Notes: generated by a model from the letters alone, not told the origin. A stretch of 64,000 nt of DNA from an uncultured Erysipelotrichaceae bacterium (GCA_902793635.1 CADBEA010000005.1:1-64000), one strand, 5' to 3'. Shown: positions 1-8,752, counted from the first letter of the stretch. Program-made: numbers and translations.

Positions 1-696
1 TTGTGTCATTCCCTGTACGGCAAGCATCTTTCGAAACACAGGATTTGTATACTGGTATCCTCTGTCACTGTGGAACAGCGGCTTCGCATCCGGATTGGCG
101 GCGATCGCTTTCCTGAATGTATCGAATACCAGATTGTTATCATTATGCTCACTTACTGCCCAGGAAACGACCGAACGGTCATATAGATCCATAAATGCGC
201 TGAGATAGATCTTTCCTTTTCCGCCTGGGATCTTGAACTCAGTGACATCTGTAGTCCATTTCTCATTCGGTGCAGATGCTTCGAAATTCCTTCCAAGAAG
301 ATTGTCTGCTTTCTGATCCTTCTTATTGCCTACCGTACAGCAGTTCCTCACTCTGCGGATCGAGGAGTGAATGCCCGTGATCCTCATGATCCTGCGGATC
401 CGTTTGGGCTTGTAGTCCGTTCCTTCTTCTCTGTTCAGGAAGATCGTCATCCGTCTGTATCCGAGGATCCCGCCATAACGCTCATGGCGTTCTTCGATCT
501 TTCCGGCGATCTCTATGTCTTCCAGTTCCTTGACCGGGATATCTCTGTTCAGCCATTTGTAATAAGCTGCACGGGTCACACCCAGTTTCCCGCACATCCA
601 GCTGATACTGTAATCCTGTTCCTCATGCAATTCTCTGATTGCCAGATACTTCACTTCGTTTTTTGCTTTTGAGAAGATCGCCTCCTTCGATTTCCT
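1..696 (-). CDS. IS3-family transposase OrfB (rve/DDE integrase), 3' part cut by window edge
   Basis: The minus strand stays open from just after a TAG at 697-699 to base 1, in a different frame from OrfA. The translation has the IS3 OrfB layout: an HTH_21-like stretch (YYKWLNRD, then RYGGILGYRRM), followed by an integrase core with the first two acidic residues visible in TTDVT and FHSDRGYQY. The third (Glu) lies beyond the left edge. OrfB would catalyse strand transfer of the element. No ATG start is present near the 5' end, so it must come from recoding or a non-standard start. The frame is +1 relative to OrfA rather than the usual -1. Family call is secure; whether the element is active is not. 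Confidence 0.85.
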
Positions 697-1357
697 CTAC
701 TTTTTTTAGTAGTACAGCCTCCATCTCAAGTTCCTTGATCCTTGCCTGAAGGATCTTGTTCTGTCGCTGCAGCTTCTCTACTTCCGTGAGCTCTGATTCT
801 TCTTTACGCTTGCCGCGTTTGTCAGTGAGTGCTTCATTGCCATTCTTCAAATACTTCTGTACCCAACTGTATACCTGGCTGTATGAAACGTCATATACTG
901 CCGCTGTATTCTTGTAATCATTATTGTTTTCGATACAGTACTTTACGATCTCTTCGCGCTCTTTCTGAGTTGTCTTTCTACGTGCCATCTTTGTATAGAC
1001 CTCCGGCTTGGGAATATAGTCCTTAAGCTCTTTGAGATCATTATACTTGGCTATCCATTTGAACAGGGTGCTTGTACTGGGTATTTGATACTTATTGCAT
1101 ATCTCTTCCTTTGATCTACCACCTGAAAGATAATCTTCAACTGCTTTGATTTTATATTCTTTGGTATACGAGTTGTTCTTCAGCTTTGGCATCAACGACT
1201 CTGGCCCATTCTCACGATACTTTTTTATCCATTCCATAACTCTTCTTTCGTTGACTCCAAGACTTTCTGCTGACTGTCTGGCACTGACTATACCGTTTAA
1301 ATAGTTGTTACATGCCTTGAGTTTATCCTCATAGGACACCTTTGGTTTCCTTCCCAT
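623..1357 (-). CDS. IS3/IS150-type transposase OrfA (helix-turn-helix protein)
   Basis: OrfA is a DNA-binding protein of 244 aa from the ATG at 1357; the same frame also opens at an upstream GTG (1384). It carries repeated helix-turn-helix units of the InsJ/IS150 kind (residues about 5-50, 60-110 and 120-170) and a C-terminal leucine-zipper-like coiled coil with LQRQNKILQARIKELEMEA, as in OrfA proteins that multimerise with OrfB. It overlaps OrfB by about 70 bases. An A7 run (701-707) followed by an AAGGAGG sequence lies in the overlap, but a -1 slip there enters a frame that stops after 16 codons, so normal IS3 frameshifting does not reach OrfB. Confidence 0.85.
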   Translation of the reverse strand: MGRKPKVSYEDKLKACNNYLNGIVSARQSAESLGVNERRVMEWIKKYRENGPESLMPKLKNNSYTKEYKIKAVEDYLSGGRSKEEICNKYQIPSTSTLFKWIAKYNDLKELKDYIPKPEVYTKMARRKTTQKEREEIVKYCIENNNDYKNTAAVYDVSYSQVYSWVQKYLKNGNEALTDKRGKRKEESELTEVEKLQRQNKILQARIKELEMEAVLLKKVEEIEGGDLLKSKKRSEVSGNQRIA

Positions 1358-1400
1358 GATAAAATCCCACCTCCATAGATACACGTTTCTATATTTCGTG

Positions 1401-1433
1401 TGTCTACTTTGGCGGGATCATATCAGTTCCGCA
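1401..1433. repeat. Probable right terminal inverted repeat of the IS3-type element
   Basis: Read from the outside in (minus strand), the bases run TGCGGAACTGATATGATCCC and continue into CCAAAGTAGACACAC, the style of IS150-group ends that begin with TG and contain a CAAAGTAGACA-like block. The end sits just upstream of orfA and about 20 bases from the stop of the PASTA lipoprotein gene. The other end is outside the window, so neither pairing nor target duplication can be checked. Confidence 0.45.
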
Positions 1434-1451
1434 TACATGCGTCTTCTTTTT

Positions 1452-3224
1452 TTAACCTCTATTGTATCTGCTGCAGAAGAACAGGATGCGGCTCAGGACA
1501 CGCAGTATGGACGCTTCCTCGTCTGCTTTGCTGTCTTCCGGTTCATCAGCCGGTTCGTCAGCCGGTTCCGGATCCGTTTCTTCGGAAGGGACAACTTCCT
1601 CATCCTCAGACGGTGCCAGCGGATCAATTTCCTCATCAGCCGGATCTTCGTCGCTGTTTTCCAGATAATGCATGACACGCACGTGGATCGTGCCGTCATC
1701 CATCGGACCTTCCAGCGAAACGATCAGATTATCCTTGCTTTCATCACCGGTATCGATATAGGACGGTGACAGGGTAACATAGGCACCCAGGCGGTTGGCG
1801 CTCTCGATCATGGCTTCCAGTTCGGAATAAGGTTTGTCTTCCCATTCATGTCCGTCAATGGTGAACTGGCCGAGACTGACGGTGTAATTGACTTCGGCGT
1901 TTTCGTCGAATTCACCGGTATCGTTCGAGATAATGTATTCCTTGGCAATGACGTTGCTGTACTGCTCTGTGCGGATGCCTTCGATCACGCCATAGGCATG
2001 CAGGGCATGTTTGAAATCGAATTCAGAGTAGCCGGTCATACGCGGAATGGTGATCTTTTTCGGTTCCGGTGTCGGTTCCGGTTTCGGATCCGGTTTCGGT
2101 TCCGGCTTCGGATCGACGTGGCGGGCGATCACAACAGCGATCGTGCTGCCCGGATTCAGGGTGCCGCTGCTTGGCGACTGTTCAAGAATGACGCCTGTCT
2201 CCTTGTCAGTCACTTCTTTTTCCGTGACGGTAACTTTCAGATTGGCGGTGCCGCTGAAATTCTGGTTGGTCTGTGTCAGCCATGGCGTAAAGGCTGTCTG
2301 ATAGTTCTTGCCGATAAAGCTCTGAACCGGAACAGCACCGGCTGACTGATATACTTTCATGATCGAACCCGGGTTCAGCATGCCGGTATTCGGCTCATTG
2401 CGGTAAATCTTGTCTTTCGGCTGATCACTGTAGCACTTGATCCAGGAGATCTGGATTTCATTTTCTTTGCCCCATGCTTCGATTTCCGCGGCTGTTTTGT
2501 TCGTCAGATCCACAGCCTGTACCTGCGGGCCTTTGGAAATGGTGACTTTCAGACCGTCCCGGCGGAAGACTTCCTTGCCGGCGGAAGGCTCGACAGCCAG
2601 CACGTAGCCGGCCTGCACCTTGGTGCTTCTGACTTCCGAATAAGTAACGGTGATCTTGTTGGTGTTCGCCCATTCTTCAACTTTGCCGCGGGTCCAGCCG
2701 GTCATGTCCGGCACGGTGAGGGCGACGCCGGCTTCTTCCGGACTGGCGGAGATCTGGATCACGATCTGATCGCTGCGTTTGGCCTTTCCGTCTTTGACAT
2801 TGATGCCGACAAACTGTCCTTCCGGAATCGTCGGATCATAGACATATTCAATACTGACACGCGCGAAATGCTCGTTGATAAACCATTTCTGGACTTCTTC
2901 GAGGGTCATGCCTTTGAAGTCGATCAATGTGATGAGGGCGTGCGGGTCAGGACCGTTGGAAAGCACGAAACTGATGTTTCCGTCGATTTCCTCACCGGCC
3001 GCCGGTGACTGGGAGACCACGGTATTCTGATTCAGGGTCTCGTGATATTCATATGAGTAGACGATATTTTCCGTACTGACGGAATGTTCACTCATCCACT
3101 GTTCAACGCTTTCTTTCGGCATACCTTCGAAGTTGATCATGACGGCTTTTTTCTGACAGCCGACCAGGACGAAGGCGAGGACAAAAGAGAGAACAGCAGT
3201 TAAGAATCGTTTCAGGTTTCTCAT
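1452..3224 (-). CDS. PASTA-repeat lipoprotein without a kinase domain
   Basis: A 590-aa exported lipoprotein. The start at 3224 has AGGAGG seven bases upstream; it begins MRNLKRFL and has a hydrophobic segment ending in the lipobox LVGC, giving a lipidated Cys near residue 23. About seven PASTA-like units follow, each starting with a short strand and a helix ending in a conserved Trp (GMPKESVEQW, GMTLEEVQKW, TGWTRGKVEEW, KTAAEIEAW and so on). After the fifth there is a Pro-rich spacer (PKPEPKPDPKPEP), and the C-terminus is strongly acidic. PASTA domains bind peptidoglycan or muropeptides, usually as the outer part of Ser/Thr kinases or PBPs; here they are alone. The last 20 residues (hydrophobic and basic after the acidic tail) look unnatural and end 20 bases from the IS end, so the 3' end may have been altered. 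Confidence 0.8.
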   Translation of the reverse strand: MRNLKRFLTAVLSFVLAFVLVGCQKKAVMINFEGMPKESVEQWMSEHSVSTENIVYSYEYHETLNQNTVVSQSPAAGEEIDGNISFVLSNGPDPHALITLIDFKGMTLEEVQKWFINEHFARVSIEYVYDPTIPEGQFVGINVKDGKAKRSDQIVIQISASPEEAGVALTVPDMTGWTRGKVEEWANTNKITVTYSEVRSTKVQAGYVLAVEPSAGKEVFRRDGLKVTISKGPQVQAVDLTNKTAAEIEAWGKENEIQISWIKCYSDQPKDKIYRNEPNTGMLNPGSIMKVYQSAGAVPVQSFIGKNYQTAFTPWLTQTNQNFSGTANLKVTVTEKEVTDKETGVILEQSPSSGTLNPGSTIAVVIARHVDPKPEPKPDPKPEPTPEPKKITIPRMTGYSEFDFKHALHAYGVIEGIRTEQYSNVIAKEYIISNDTGEFDENAEVNYTVSLGQFTIDGHEWEDKPYSELEAMIESANRLGAYVTLSPSYIDTGDESKDNLIVSLEGPMDDGTIHVRVMHYLENSDEDPADEEIDPLAPSEDEEVVPSEETDPEPADEPADEPEDSKADEEASILRVLSRILFFCSRYNRG

Positions 3225-3369
3225 AAAGCCTCCTTGCTGAATCCGGTCATCCGAATTCGTCAATTCATTATGCACCAAATGCGTAAAAAGTGAAACAGAA
3301 ATGTGAACTGATTCTCCGCGTCATCAGGATTTGATAAGATGATAACAGATAGATAAAAGGAGGCAGTTC

Positions 3370-3771
3370 ATGATCAGAGGGATTCACCATATTTCCATGA
3401 AATGCGGCAGTCCGGAAGTTTTCGCGGAAACAAAACGATTTTATACTGAGGTTCTTGGTCTGCCGGTTGTCCGGGAATGGGACAAAGGCATGATGATCGA
3501 AACCGGAAACTGCTGGCTGGAAATCGGCAATGACGAAACCGGCAGCACCGAACGGGGCGCGATCCGTCATTTCGCTTTCTTCGCCGATGAAATCGACGGG
3601 CTGGCTGAAAGGATCAGGGCGGCCAGCTATGACGTATTCATGGAACCGAAGGAAGTCTGCATACCCTGTGAACCAGCGGTTCCTGCCCGTATCGCGTTCT
3701 GCCGCGGTCCGCTCGGTGAAGAAATCGAATTCTTCTTTGATAAGTCAGTGAACGCTGAAAGATATCAATAG
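3370..3771 (+). CDS. VOC family (glyoxalase/bleomycin-resistance fold) protein
   Basis: 133 aa, one vicinal-oxygen-chelate domain. It opens MIRGIHHISMKCG, with a His in the usual first metal-ligand position, contains FYTEVLGLPVVREW, and ends with GPLGEEIEFFF, where the Glu matches the last VOC metal ligand. AAAGGAGG lies eight bases before the ATG. The substrate cannot be told from sequence; members include lactoylglutathione lyases, dioxygenases and antibiotic-binding proteins. It is transcribed alone and ends at a strong bidirectional hairpin. Confidence 0.8.
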   Translation: MIRGIHHISMKCGSPEVFAETKRFYTEVLGLPVVREWDKGMMIETGNCWLEIGNDETGSTERGAIRHFAFFADEIDGLAERIRAASYDVFMEPKEVCIPCEPAVPARIAFCRGPLGEEIEFFFDKSVNAERYQ

Positions 3772-3780
3772 CGGGTCTGA

Positions 3781-3809
3781 AAAAAGAGTCTCTGCGTGAG
3801 ACTCTTTTT
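3781..3809. terminator. Bidirectional rho-independent terminator
   Basis: Perfect 12-base arms (AAAAAGAGTCTC and GAGACTCTTTTT) around a 5-base loop lie between the convergent VOC and aldo/keto reductase genes, with T runs on both strands. Confidence 0.9.
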
Positions 3810-3834
3810 CATGTCGCTTATTCGATACTGTGGG

Positions 3835-4950
3835 TTATTCCATGCTGCGGCACTGTTCGAGCAGGGAAATGATCGGCAGGTGCTGCGGGCAGGCTGCTTC
3901 ACACTGGCCGCACTGGATGCAGTCAGACGCTTTGCCGCGGCCGACCGTCACAATGACATATTCTCTCTTGGTGCGGAATTCCGGACTGCCTTTCTTGCGG
4001 TTCTCGACGGCGAAGATTTCCGGAATCGGAATGTTCATCGGACATCCCTTGGTGCAGTAGTGGCAGGCGGTGCAGGCGATCGACTGATCTCTGTTCAGTG
4101 CTTCCTGCGCTTCTTTGATCACTTCTTCTTCATGGGCGTCAAGCGGTTTGAAGTCTTTCATGTAACTGAGGTTGTCCTGCATCTGTTCCAGGGAACTCAT
4201 GCCGCTCAGGACAGCCAGGAGGTTATCCTTGCTGGCGACAAAACGCAGCGCCCAGGAGGAGTAGGAGAGGCCGTTGTTCTCTCTGTCAAAAATGGCTTTG
4301 ACGGAATCGATCGGATTAGCCAGGATGCCACCTTTGATCGGTTCCATGACAACGACCGGCTTGCCGTACTGTTTGCAGATCTCATAGTTTCTGCGGGACT
4401 GCACGCCGGGATTCTCCCAGTCGGCATAGTTGATCTGCAGCTGGACGAATTCCGCGTCCGGATGCTTTTCGAGCAGTTCCACCAGCAGTTCGGGATCGGC
4501 ATGGAAGGAGAAGCCGTAATGCCTGATCAGACCTTCTTCCTTCAGCTTCTTTACATAATCCCAGATGCCGTATTCTTCATATTTCTGATAGTTTGTCCGC
4601 TGAATGGCATGGACCAGATAATAATCGAAATAACCAGCGCCGCTGCGTTCCAGACTGGTTCTGATTTCCTGCTTCGCTTCTTCTTCCGTGATATCACTGC
4701 CTGGTGAAATGATCAGTTTGGATGCCAGGGTGTAACGGTCACGCGGGTAACGCTCAACCAGTGCCTGGCGGATCGCTTCCTCACTTCCCGGATAGGCAAA
4801 GGCTGTGTCAAAATAGGTGCCGCCGGCCTCCAGAAAACTGTCGACCATCTGCGAAACCTGCGGGATGTCGATTGATCCGTCTTCGAGTTTGGGCAGGCGC
4901 ATCAGGCCAAAACCCATCTTCAGTTTCTCTTTTCCTGTAAACACACTCAT
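3835..4950 (-). CDS. Aldo/keto reductase with C-terminal 2x[4Fe-4S] ferredoxin domain
   Basis: 371 aa. An AKR TIM barrel covers roughly residues 1-280, with YFDTAFAYPGSEE (catalytic Asp/Tyr region), a Lys in LASKL and YYLVHAIQ. A bacterial ferredoxin-like tail follows, with CTACHYCTKGCP near residue 293 and CIQCGQCEAACP near 344, enough cysteines for two iron-sulfur clusters. This AKR-ferredoxin type is common in strict anaerobes; physiological substrates are mostly unknown, and electrons may come from the clusters rather than only NADPH. It is a single gene with a good ribosome site (GGAGAT) before the ATG at 4950. Confidence 0.88.
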   Translation of the reverse strand: MSVFTGKEKLKMGFGLMRLPKLEDGSIDIPQVSQMVDSFLEAGGTYFDTAFAYPGSEEAIRQALVERYPRDRYTLASKLIISPGSDITEEEAKQEIRTSLERSGAGYFDYYLVHAIQRTNYQKYEEYGIWDYVKKLKEEGLIRHYGFSFHADPELLVELLEKHPDAEFVQLQINYADWENPGVQSRRNYEICKQYGKPVVVMEPIKGGILANPIDSVKAIFDRENNGLSYSSWALRFVASKDNLLAVLSGMSSLEQMQDNLSYMKDFKPLDAHEEEVIKEAQEALNRDQSIACTACHYCTKGCPMNIPIPEIFAVENRKKGSPEFRTKREYVIVTVGRGKASDCIQCGQCEAACPQHLPIISLLEQCRSME

Positions 4951-5089
4951 GGTATTTCACATCTCCTTTACATTTAAATTATACAGGATTGAGCAGTCTG
5001 GTTTTTGTGATTTTGCACTGGAATTGTCGTTCTGAAACATATTCACGAAAATGAAAAATTATGAAAGAACTGTAAAATAATTGTAAAAA

Positions 5090-5103
5090 AGAAAACGCTT
5101 GCA
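5090..5103 (+). promoter_or_regulatory. cre-like (CcpA) box overlapping the sugar-acid operon -35
   Basis: AGAAAACGCTTGCA matches the catabolite-response consensus TGWAANCGNTNWCA at 12 of 14 positions and overlaps the -35 hexamer at 5099. This would let CcpA shut the operon down when a preferred sugar is present. Inference from one motif match. Confidence 0.5.
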
Positions 5104-5127
5104 AAAACCGGAAGGGGGCATGATAAT
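5099..5127 (+). promoter_or_regulatory. Sigma-A promoter of the sugar-acid/Liv-transporter operon
   Basis: TTGCAA (5099-5104) and GATAAT (5122-5127) are separated by exactly 17 bases and lie just upstream of the LacI-type operator and about 60 bases before the SDR start. Confidence 0.7.
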
Positions 5128-5138
5128 GTAATTAGTTT

Positions 5139-5157
5139 ACCGGTTTACCAAAACCGG
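5139..5157 (+). promoter_or_regulatory. Palindromic operator (LacI-type), operon copy
   Basis: ACCGGTTTACCAAAACCGG contains perfect 7-base arms CCGGTTT/AAACCGG around a 4-base centre. It begins about 12 bases after the -10 box, so a bound repressor would cover the transcription start. The same 19-mer with one change occurs upstream of the LacI gene at 13938. Confidence 0.75.
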
Positions 5158-5183
5158 ATCATTGGGAAAGAAAGAGGTTAGTT

Positions 5184-5987
5184 ATGTTTGATTCTAAAGA
5201 TTTCAGACTCGACGGCAAAGTCGCTCTTGTGACTGGTGCCAGTTACGGAATCGGCTTTGCGATCGCAAGTGCGTTCGCTGCTGCCGGTGCAACAATCTGC
5301 TTCAATGATATTAACGAAGAAAAGACAGAAAAGGGTATTCAGGCCTACAAGGAAGCCGGTATCGAAGCGCATGGATATGTCTGCAACGTCTGTGACGAGG
5401 AACAGGTTCAGGCTATGGTCAGAAAGATCGAAGAAGAAGTCGGAACGATCGATATTCTTGTCAACAACGCCGGAATTATCAAGCGTATCCCCATGCTGGA
5501 AATGAGCGCAGCTGATTTCCGTCAGGTCATTGACGTTGACCTGAACGCACCGTTTATCGTTTCCAAAGCTGTCATTCCGGGAATGATCAAAAAGGGCCAT
5601 GGCAAGATCATCAACATCTGCTCCATGATGTCCGAACTGGGCAGAGAAACAGTATCTGCCTACGCAGCTGCCAAGGGCGGTCTCAAGATGCTGACCAGAA
5701 ACATCTGCTCTGAATACGGTGAATACAACATTCAGTGCAACGGCATCGGCCCGGGCTACATTGCCACACCGCAGACAGCTCCGTTAAGAGAAAAGCAGCC
5801 GGACGGATCCAGACATCCGTTTGACCAGTTCATCGTTTCCAAGACACCGGCAGCCCGCTGGGGTAATGCGGAAGATCTGCAGGGTCCAGCCGTATTCCTG
5901 GCCTCCGATGCGTCCAATTTCGTCAACGGCCATATTCTGTATGTCGACGGCGGTATTCTCGCCTATATCGGCAAACAGCCGCAATAA
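5184..5987 (+). CDS. SDR oxidoreductase, gluconate 5-dehydrogenase / DhuD-like
   Basis: 267 aa, classical short-chain dehydrogenase: Rossmann motif TGASYGIG near residue 17, NNAGI in the middle, catalytic Ser in ICSMMSELG, and the YAAAK Tyr-Lys pair. From memory it closely resembles streptococcal proteins annotated gluconate 5-dehydrogenase, whose relatives (DhuD) reduce the diketo acid formed from unsaturated uronates to 2-keto-3-deoxygluconate (KDG). It is the first gene of an operon that also encodes KDPG aldolase and KDG kinase, so making KDG from a ketouronate or deoxy-diketo acid fits better than true gluconate oxidation. Expression should follow the LacI operator just upstream. Fold certain; substrate inferred. 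Confidence 0.85.
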   Translation: MFDSKDFRLDGKVALVTGASYGIGFAIASAFAAAGATICFNDINEEKTEKGIQAYKEAGIEAHGYVCNVCDEEQVQAMVRKIEEEVGTIDILVNNAGIIKRIPMLEMSAADFRQVIDVDLNAPFIVSKAVIPGMIKKGHGKIINICSMMSELGRETVSAYAAAKGGLKMLTRNICSEYGEYNIQCNGIGPGYIATPQTAPLREKQPDGSRHPFDQFIVSKTPAARWGNAEDLQGPAVFLASDASNFVNGHILYVDGGILAYIGKQPQ

Positions 5988-5999
5988 TACTCATTACAG

Positions 6000-6029
6000 C
6001 CGGTATTCCGGCAGGAATCGGAATACCGG
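6000..6029 (+). other. Intercistronic stem-loop between SDR and transporter genes
   Basis: Perfect 11-base arms (CCGGTATTCCG and CGGAATACCGG) around an 8-base loop, not followed by a T run. A processing or stability element, or a weak attenuator, is more likely than a full terminator. Confidence 0.6.
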
Positions 6030-6055
6030 TATCTTTAGTTAAAGGGGAATAGTTT

Positions 6056-6919
6056 ATGGATGTATTGTTACAGGCTATCGTAAACGGAATTCTGCTTGGC
6101 GGTTTCTATGCACTTATGGGCATGGGACAGAACATCATCTTCGGTGTTATGAAGATCGTTAACTTCTGTCATGGTGAAATGCTCATGGTAGGCATGTATC
6201 TGACATATATGCTGTATACCTATGCGGGAATCGATCCGTACCTCGCGCTTCCGCTGGTAGCTCTCATCATGTTCTTCCTTGGCGCAGTGATCCAGCATAC
6301 GCTGATCACGCCATCTCTGAAGACAAAGAGTTTCACGAACCTTCTGTTCCTGACAGTAGGTCTTGGCCTTCTGCTCTCGAACGGAGCACTGGTTCTGTTT
6401 GGATCTGATTACAAATCAATCAGAACTTCTTATTCTCAGACAACGATCCCGATCGGACCTGTTTCTGTGGCGCTGCCGCGACTGATCAGCTTCTGCGTAC
6501 TGATCGTCGTGACGATCGCTCTGTTTACTTTCCTGAAGTATTCGACAGTCGGAAAACAGATCCGCGCCGTTTCTCAGAACCCGGTCGGTGCTGAAGTCTG
6601 CGGTATCAATGTCAAGCGTATCTATCTGCTGACATACGGTCTCGGCATCGCTCTGGCAGGTATTGCCGGATGTCTGCTGACCCAGTTCTATTCGATCTTC
6701 CCGACGGCCGGTGCAGGATTTGGTTTCCGTGCTCTGATCGTAGTTGTTGTCGGCGGTCTCGGGTCGATTCCGGGAGCGTTCTTCGCCGGTATTCTGCTTG
6801 GCCTTCTGGAACAGATGAGCGCATTGTTTATCAGTCCTTCGTACAGTGACATGATCGTCTTCATCACATTTATTGTGATCCTGGTCGTACGTCAGCTCAT
6901 CATCATGAGGAGGAAATAA
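6056..6919 (+). CDS. Liv-type ABC transporter permease (LivH-like)
   Basis: 287 aa integral membrane protein of the branched-chain amino acid (HAAT) permease family, with about eight hydrophobic segments and typical stretches such as NGILLGGFYALMGMGQNIIFG at the N-terminus and VVVVGGLGSIPGAFFAGILLG near residue 235. It pairs with the LivM-like permease that starts 2 bases after its stop. The family moves amino acids and also urea, aromatic acids and other organic acids. Here it lies between uronate/KDG genes, so a sugar-acid substrate is suspected rather than leucine. Confidence 0.9.
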   Translation: MDVLLQAIVNGILLGGFYALMGMGQNIIFGVMKIVNFCHGEMLMVGMYLTYMLYTYAGIDPYLALPLVALIMFFLGAVIQHTLITPSLKTKSFTNLLFLTVGLGLLLSNGALVLFGSDYKSIRTSYSQTTIPIGPVSVALPRLISFCVLIVVTIALFTFLKYSTVGKQIRAVSQNPVGAEVCGINVKRIYLLTYGLGIALAGIAGCLLTQFYSIFPTAGAGFGFRALIVVVVGGLGSIPGAFFAGILLGLLEQMSALFISPSYSDMIVFITFIVILVVRQLIIMRRK

Positions 6920-6921
6920 CA

Positions 6922-7986
6922 ATGGATGTCAAAAAAGCAGTAGGTACATATCATCGCAATCTGGCAATTGTCATCGGCGCACTTATCTTGCTGTTCTGCC
7001 TGATTCCGGTGTTTGTGAAAACTCCTTATATCATTAATATCTTTGTCCTGGTGTTCTATATTTCAACAATGTCGATGGCATGGAATATTCTCGGCGGTAT
7101 GACCGGTCAGAATTCCCTTGGTCTTGCGGCATATATGGGCATCGGCGCATATACGGTATGTCTGGTCGTAACAAAGCTCGGCTGGAATCCGTGGGCTGTA
7201 TCAATTCTCGCCATGCTGGTGACAGGTCTGATCGCCGGTGTGATCTTCTTCCCTTGCTTTATCCTGCAGGGTCCGTATTTCACACTGGTATCTATCGCCT
7301 TCGCGGAATCGATGCGTCAGTTCATTATCAACTCCGAGTTCTTTGGCAGAGCCAGCGGCGTCGGTCTCCCGTTCGGCGGCGATTCCTTCGCTCAGTTCCG
7401 CTTCGCCAGCAAGGTTCCGTACTTCTATGTCGGTCTGATCATGATGATCGCCGTTTACGCGATCATGAAAACAATTGACCGCACAAAGATCGGTTTCGCC
7501 CTGAAGACGATCCGTGAAGATGAAGACGCGGCAGCAGCCATCGGTATCAACCCGACCAAATACAAGGTCATCGCAGTTGTCATCTCAGCGATGGTAGCCG
7601 GCTTCGTAGGCTTCTTCTATGCCAGCTATATCCGCTATGTCGACCCGGACCTGATGGTTCAGGCAAAATCGACAGAGTTCGTTCTGCCAGCCGTTGTCGG
7701 CGGTGCGGCTTATGTGGAAGGACCGCTGGTCGGCGGCCTGATCATGATCCCGCTGTCTGAATTCCTGCGTGCCAACTTCGCGAGAGTTCTGCCCGGCATC
7801 AACATGATCATGTACGCGATCGTGCTGCTGGTCGTCATCCGCTTCCGTCCGTCCGGCATTCTTGGCTGGTACATGGATTCGGACTTCAAGAAATTCATCG
7901 ATGAAAAGATCCTGAAGAAGCCGCCTCTGGACGTTCTTGAGGAATACCAGATGATGAATTACGAAAGCAGGAAGGGAGGGAAATGA
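6922..7986 (+). CDS. Liv-type ABC transporter permease (LivM-like)
   Basis: 354 aa, second HAAT-family permease, with a hydrophobic core, LGGMTGQNSLGLAAYMGIGAY in the first half, the EAA-like segment IREDEDAAAAIGINPTKYK (cytoplasmic loop for the ATPase) and VVGGAAYVEGPLVGGLIMI. A hydrophilic, Lys-rich tail of about 40 residues follows the last helix. Its last bases overlap the start of the LivG-like gene by 4, indicating translational coupling. It is one half of the membrane channel. Confidence 0.9.
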   Translation: MDVKKAVGTYHRNLAIVIGALILLFCLIPVFVKTPYIINIFVLVFYISTMSMAWNILGGMTGQNSLGLAAYMGIGAYTVCLVVTKLGWNPWAVSILAMLVTGLIAGVIFFPCFILQGPYFTLVSIAFAESMRQFIINSEFFGRASGVGLPFGGDSFAQFRFASKVPYFYVGLIMMIAVYAIMKTIDRTKIGFALKTIREDEDAAAAIGINPTKYKVIAVVISAMVAGFVGFFYASYIRYVDPDLMVQAKSTEFVLPAVVGGAAYVEGPLVGGLIMIPLSEFLRANFARVLPGINMIMYAIVLLVVIRFRPSGILGWYMDSDFKKFIDEKILKKPPLDVLEEYQMMNYESRKGGK

Positions 7987-8750
7987 GCATGTCTGAAAAA
8001 CCGGTAATCGAAGTTGTCGGTCTGACAAAGAGATTCAAGGGTCTGACAGCTGTAAACGACGTTTCCTTCTCAGTCCGCAAAGGCGGCATCACCGGCATGA
8101 TCGGTCCGAACGGTGCCGGTAAATCCACAACCTTCAATATGATCTGCGGATACTATCCGCCGACCGAAGGAAAGATTTATTACAACGGCGAAGATATCAC
8201 CAACAAACGGGCTTATGAATATACAAATATGAAAATCGCCCGTACCTTCCAGATCATGAAGCCTTTAAAGAATCTGACCGTTCTGGACAACGTCATCGCT
8301 TCCGCGTATTTCGGCCACGCTGCCGCAAAGAGTAAGGAAGAGGCGACCGAAAGAGCGATCGAGATTCTGAAGTTCACAGGTCTCTACGAAAAAAGACATG
8401 TCCTTTCCAAGGAAATGGGCACGCCTGACCAGAAGCGTCTGGAAATGGCAAGAGCTCTGGCAACCAAGCCGGAAGTGCTCTTCCTGGATGAAAACATGGC
8501 CGGTCTGAACCCGACCGAAACAGCTGAAGCGATCGAACTGATCCGCAAGATCAATCAGTCCGGTGTGACGATCCTGCTCATCGAGCACATCATGCAGGCA
8601 GTCGTCAGTCTCTGCGAAAAGGTCATCGTTCTGCACCACGGCGAGAAGATCGCCGAGGGCACACCGGAAGAAGTCATGAATGATCCGTATGTCATGGAAG
8701 TCTATCTTGGTAAGAAAGCAGAAGACAAACAGGAGAAGGAGGAGGCGTAA
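7983..8750 (+). CDS. Liv-type ABC transporter ATPase (LivG-like)
   Basis: 255 aa. Walker A GPNGAGKST near residue 42, a Q-loop region, and Walker B VLFLDENMAGLNP. Family members normally carry LSGGQQ, but here the signature position reads GTPDQKRLEMARALA, a LivG-type variant (L/GxxxQ). The His switch is in LIEHIM. The longest start overlaps livM-like by 4 bases; the ATG at 7989 is an alternative two codons later. It hydrolyses ATP with the LivF-like partner to drive uptake. Confidence 0.9.
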   Translation: MSMSEKPVIEVVGLTKRFKGLTAVNDVSFSVRKGGITGMIGPNGAGKSTTFNMICGYYPPTEGKIYYNGEDITNKRAYEYTNMKIARTFQIMKPLKNLTVLDNVIASAYFGHAAAKSKEEATERAIEILKFTGLYEKRHVLSKEMGTPDQKRLEMARALATKPEVLFLDENMAGLNPTETAEAIELIRKINQSGVTILLIEHIMQAVVSLCEKVIVLHHGEKIAEGTPEEVMNDPYVMEVYLGKKAEDKQEKEEA

Positions 8751-8752
8751 GT

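Noticed and set aside
1401-1452. Insertion of the IS into the PASTA gene
   Set aside because: The stop at 1452 precedes the IS end by about 20 bases, so interruption is not shown; only a possible effect on the tail is noted.
2047-2301. Gly/Ser-rich plus-strand ORF opposite the PASTA gene
   Set aside because: It is the antisense reading of the Pro-rich PKPEP repeat; no ribosome site or coding bias.
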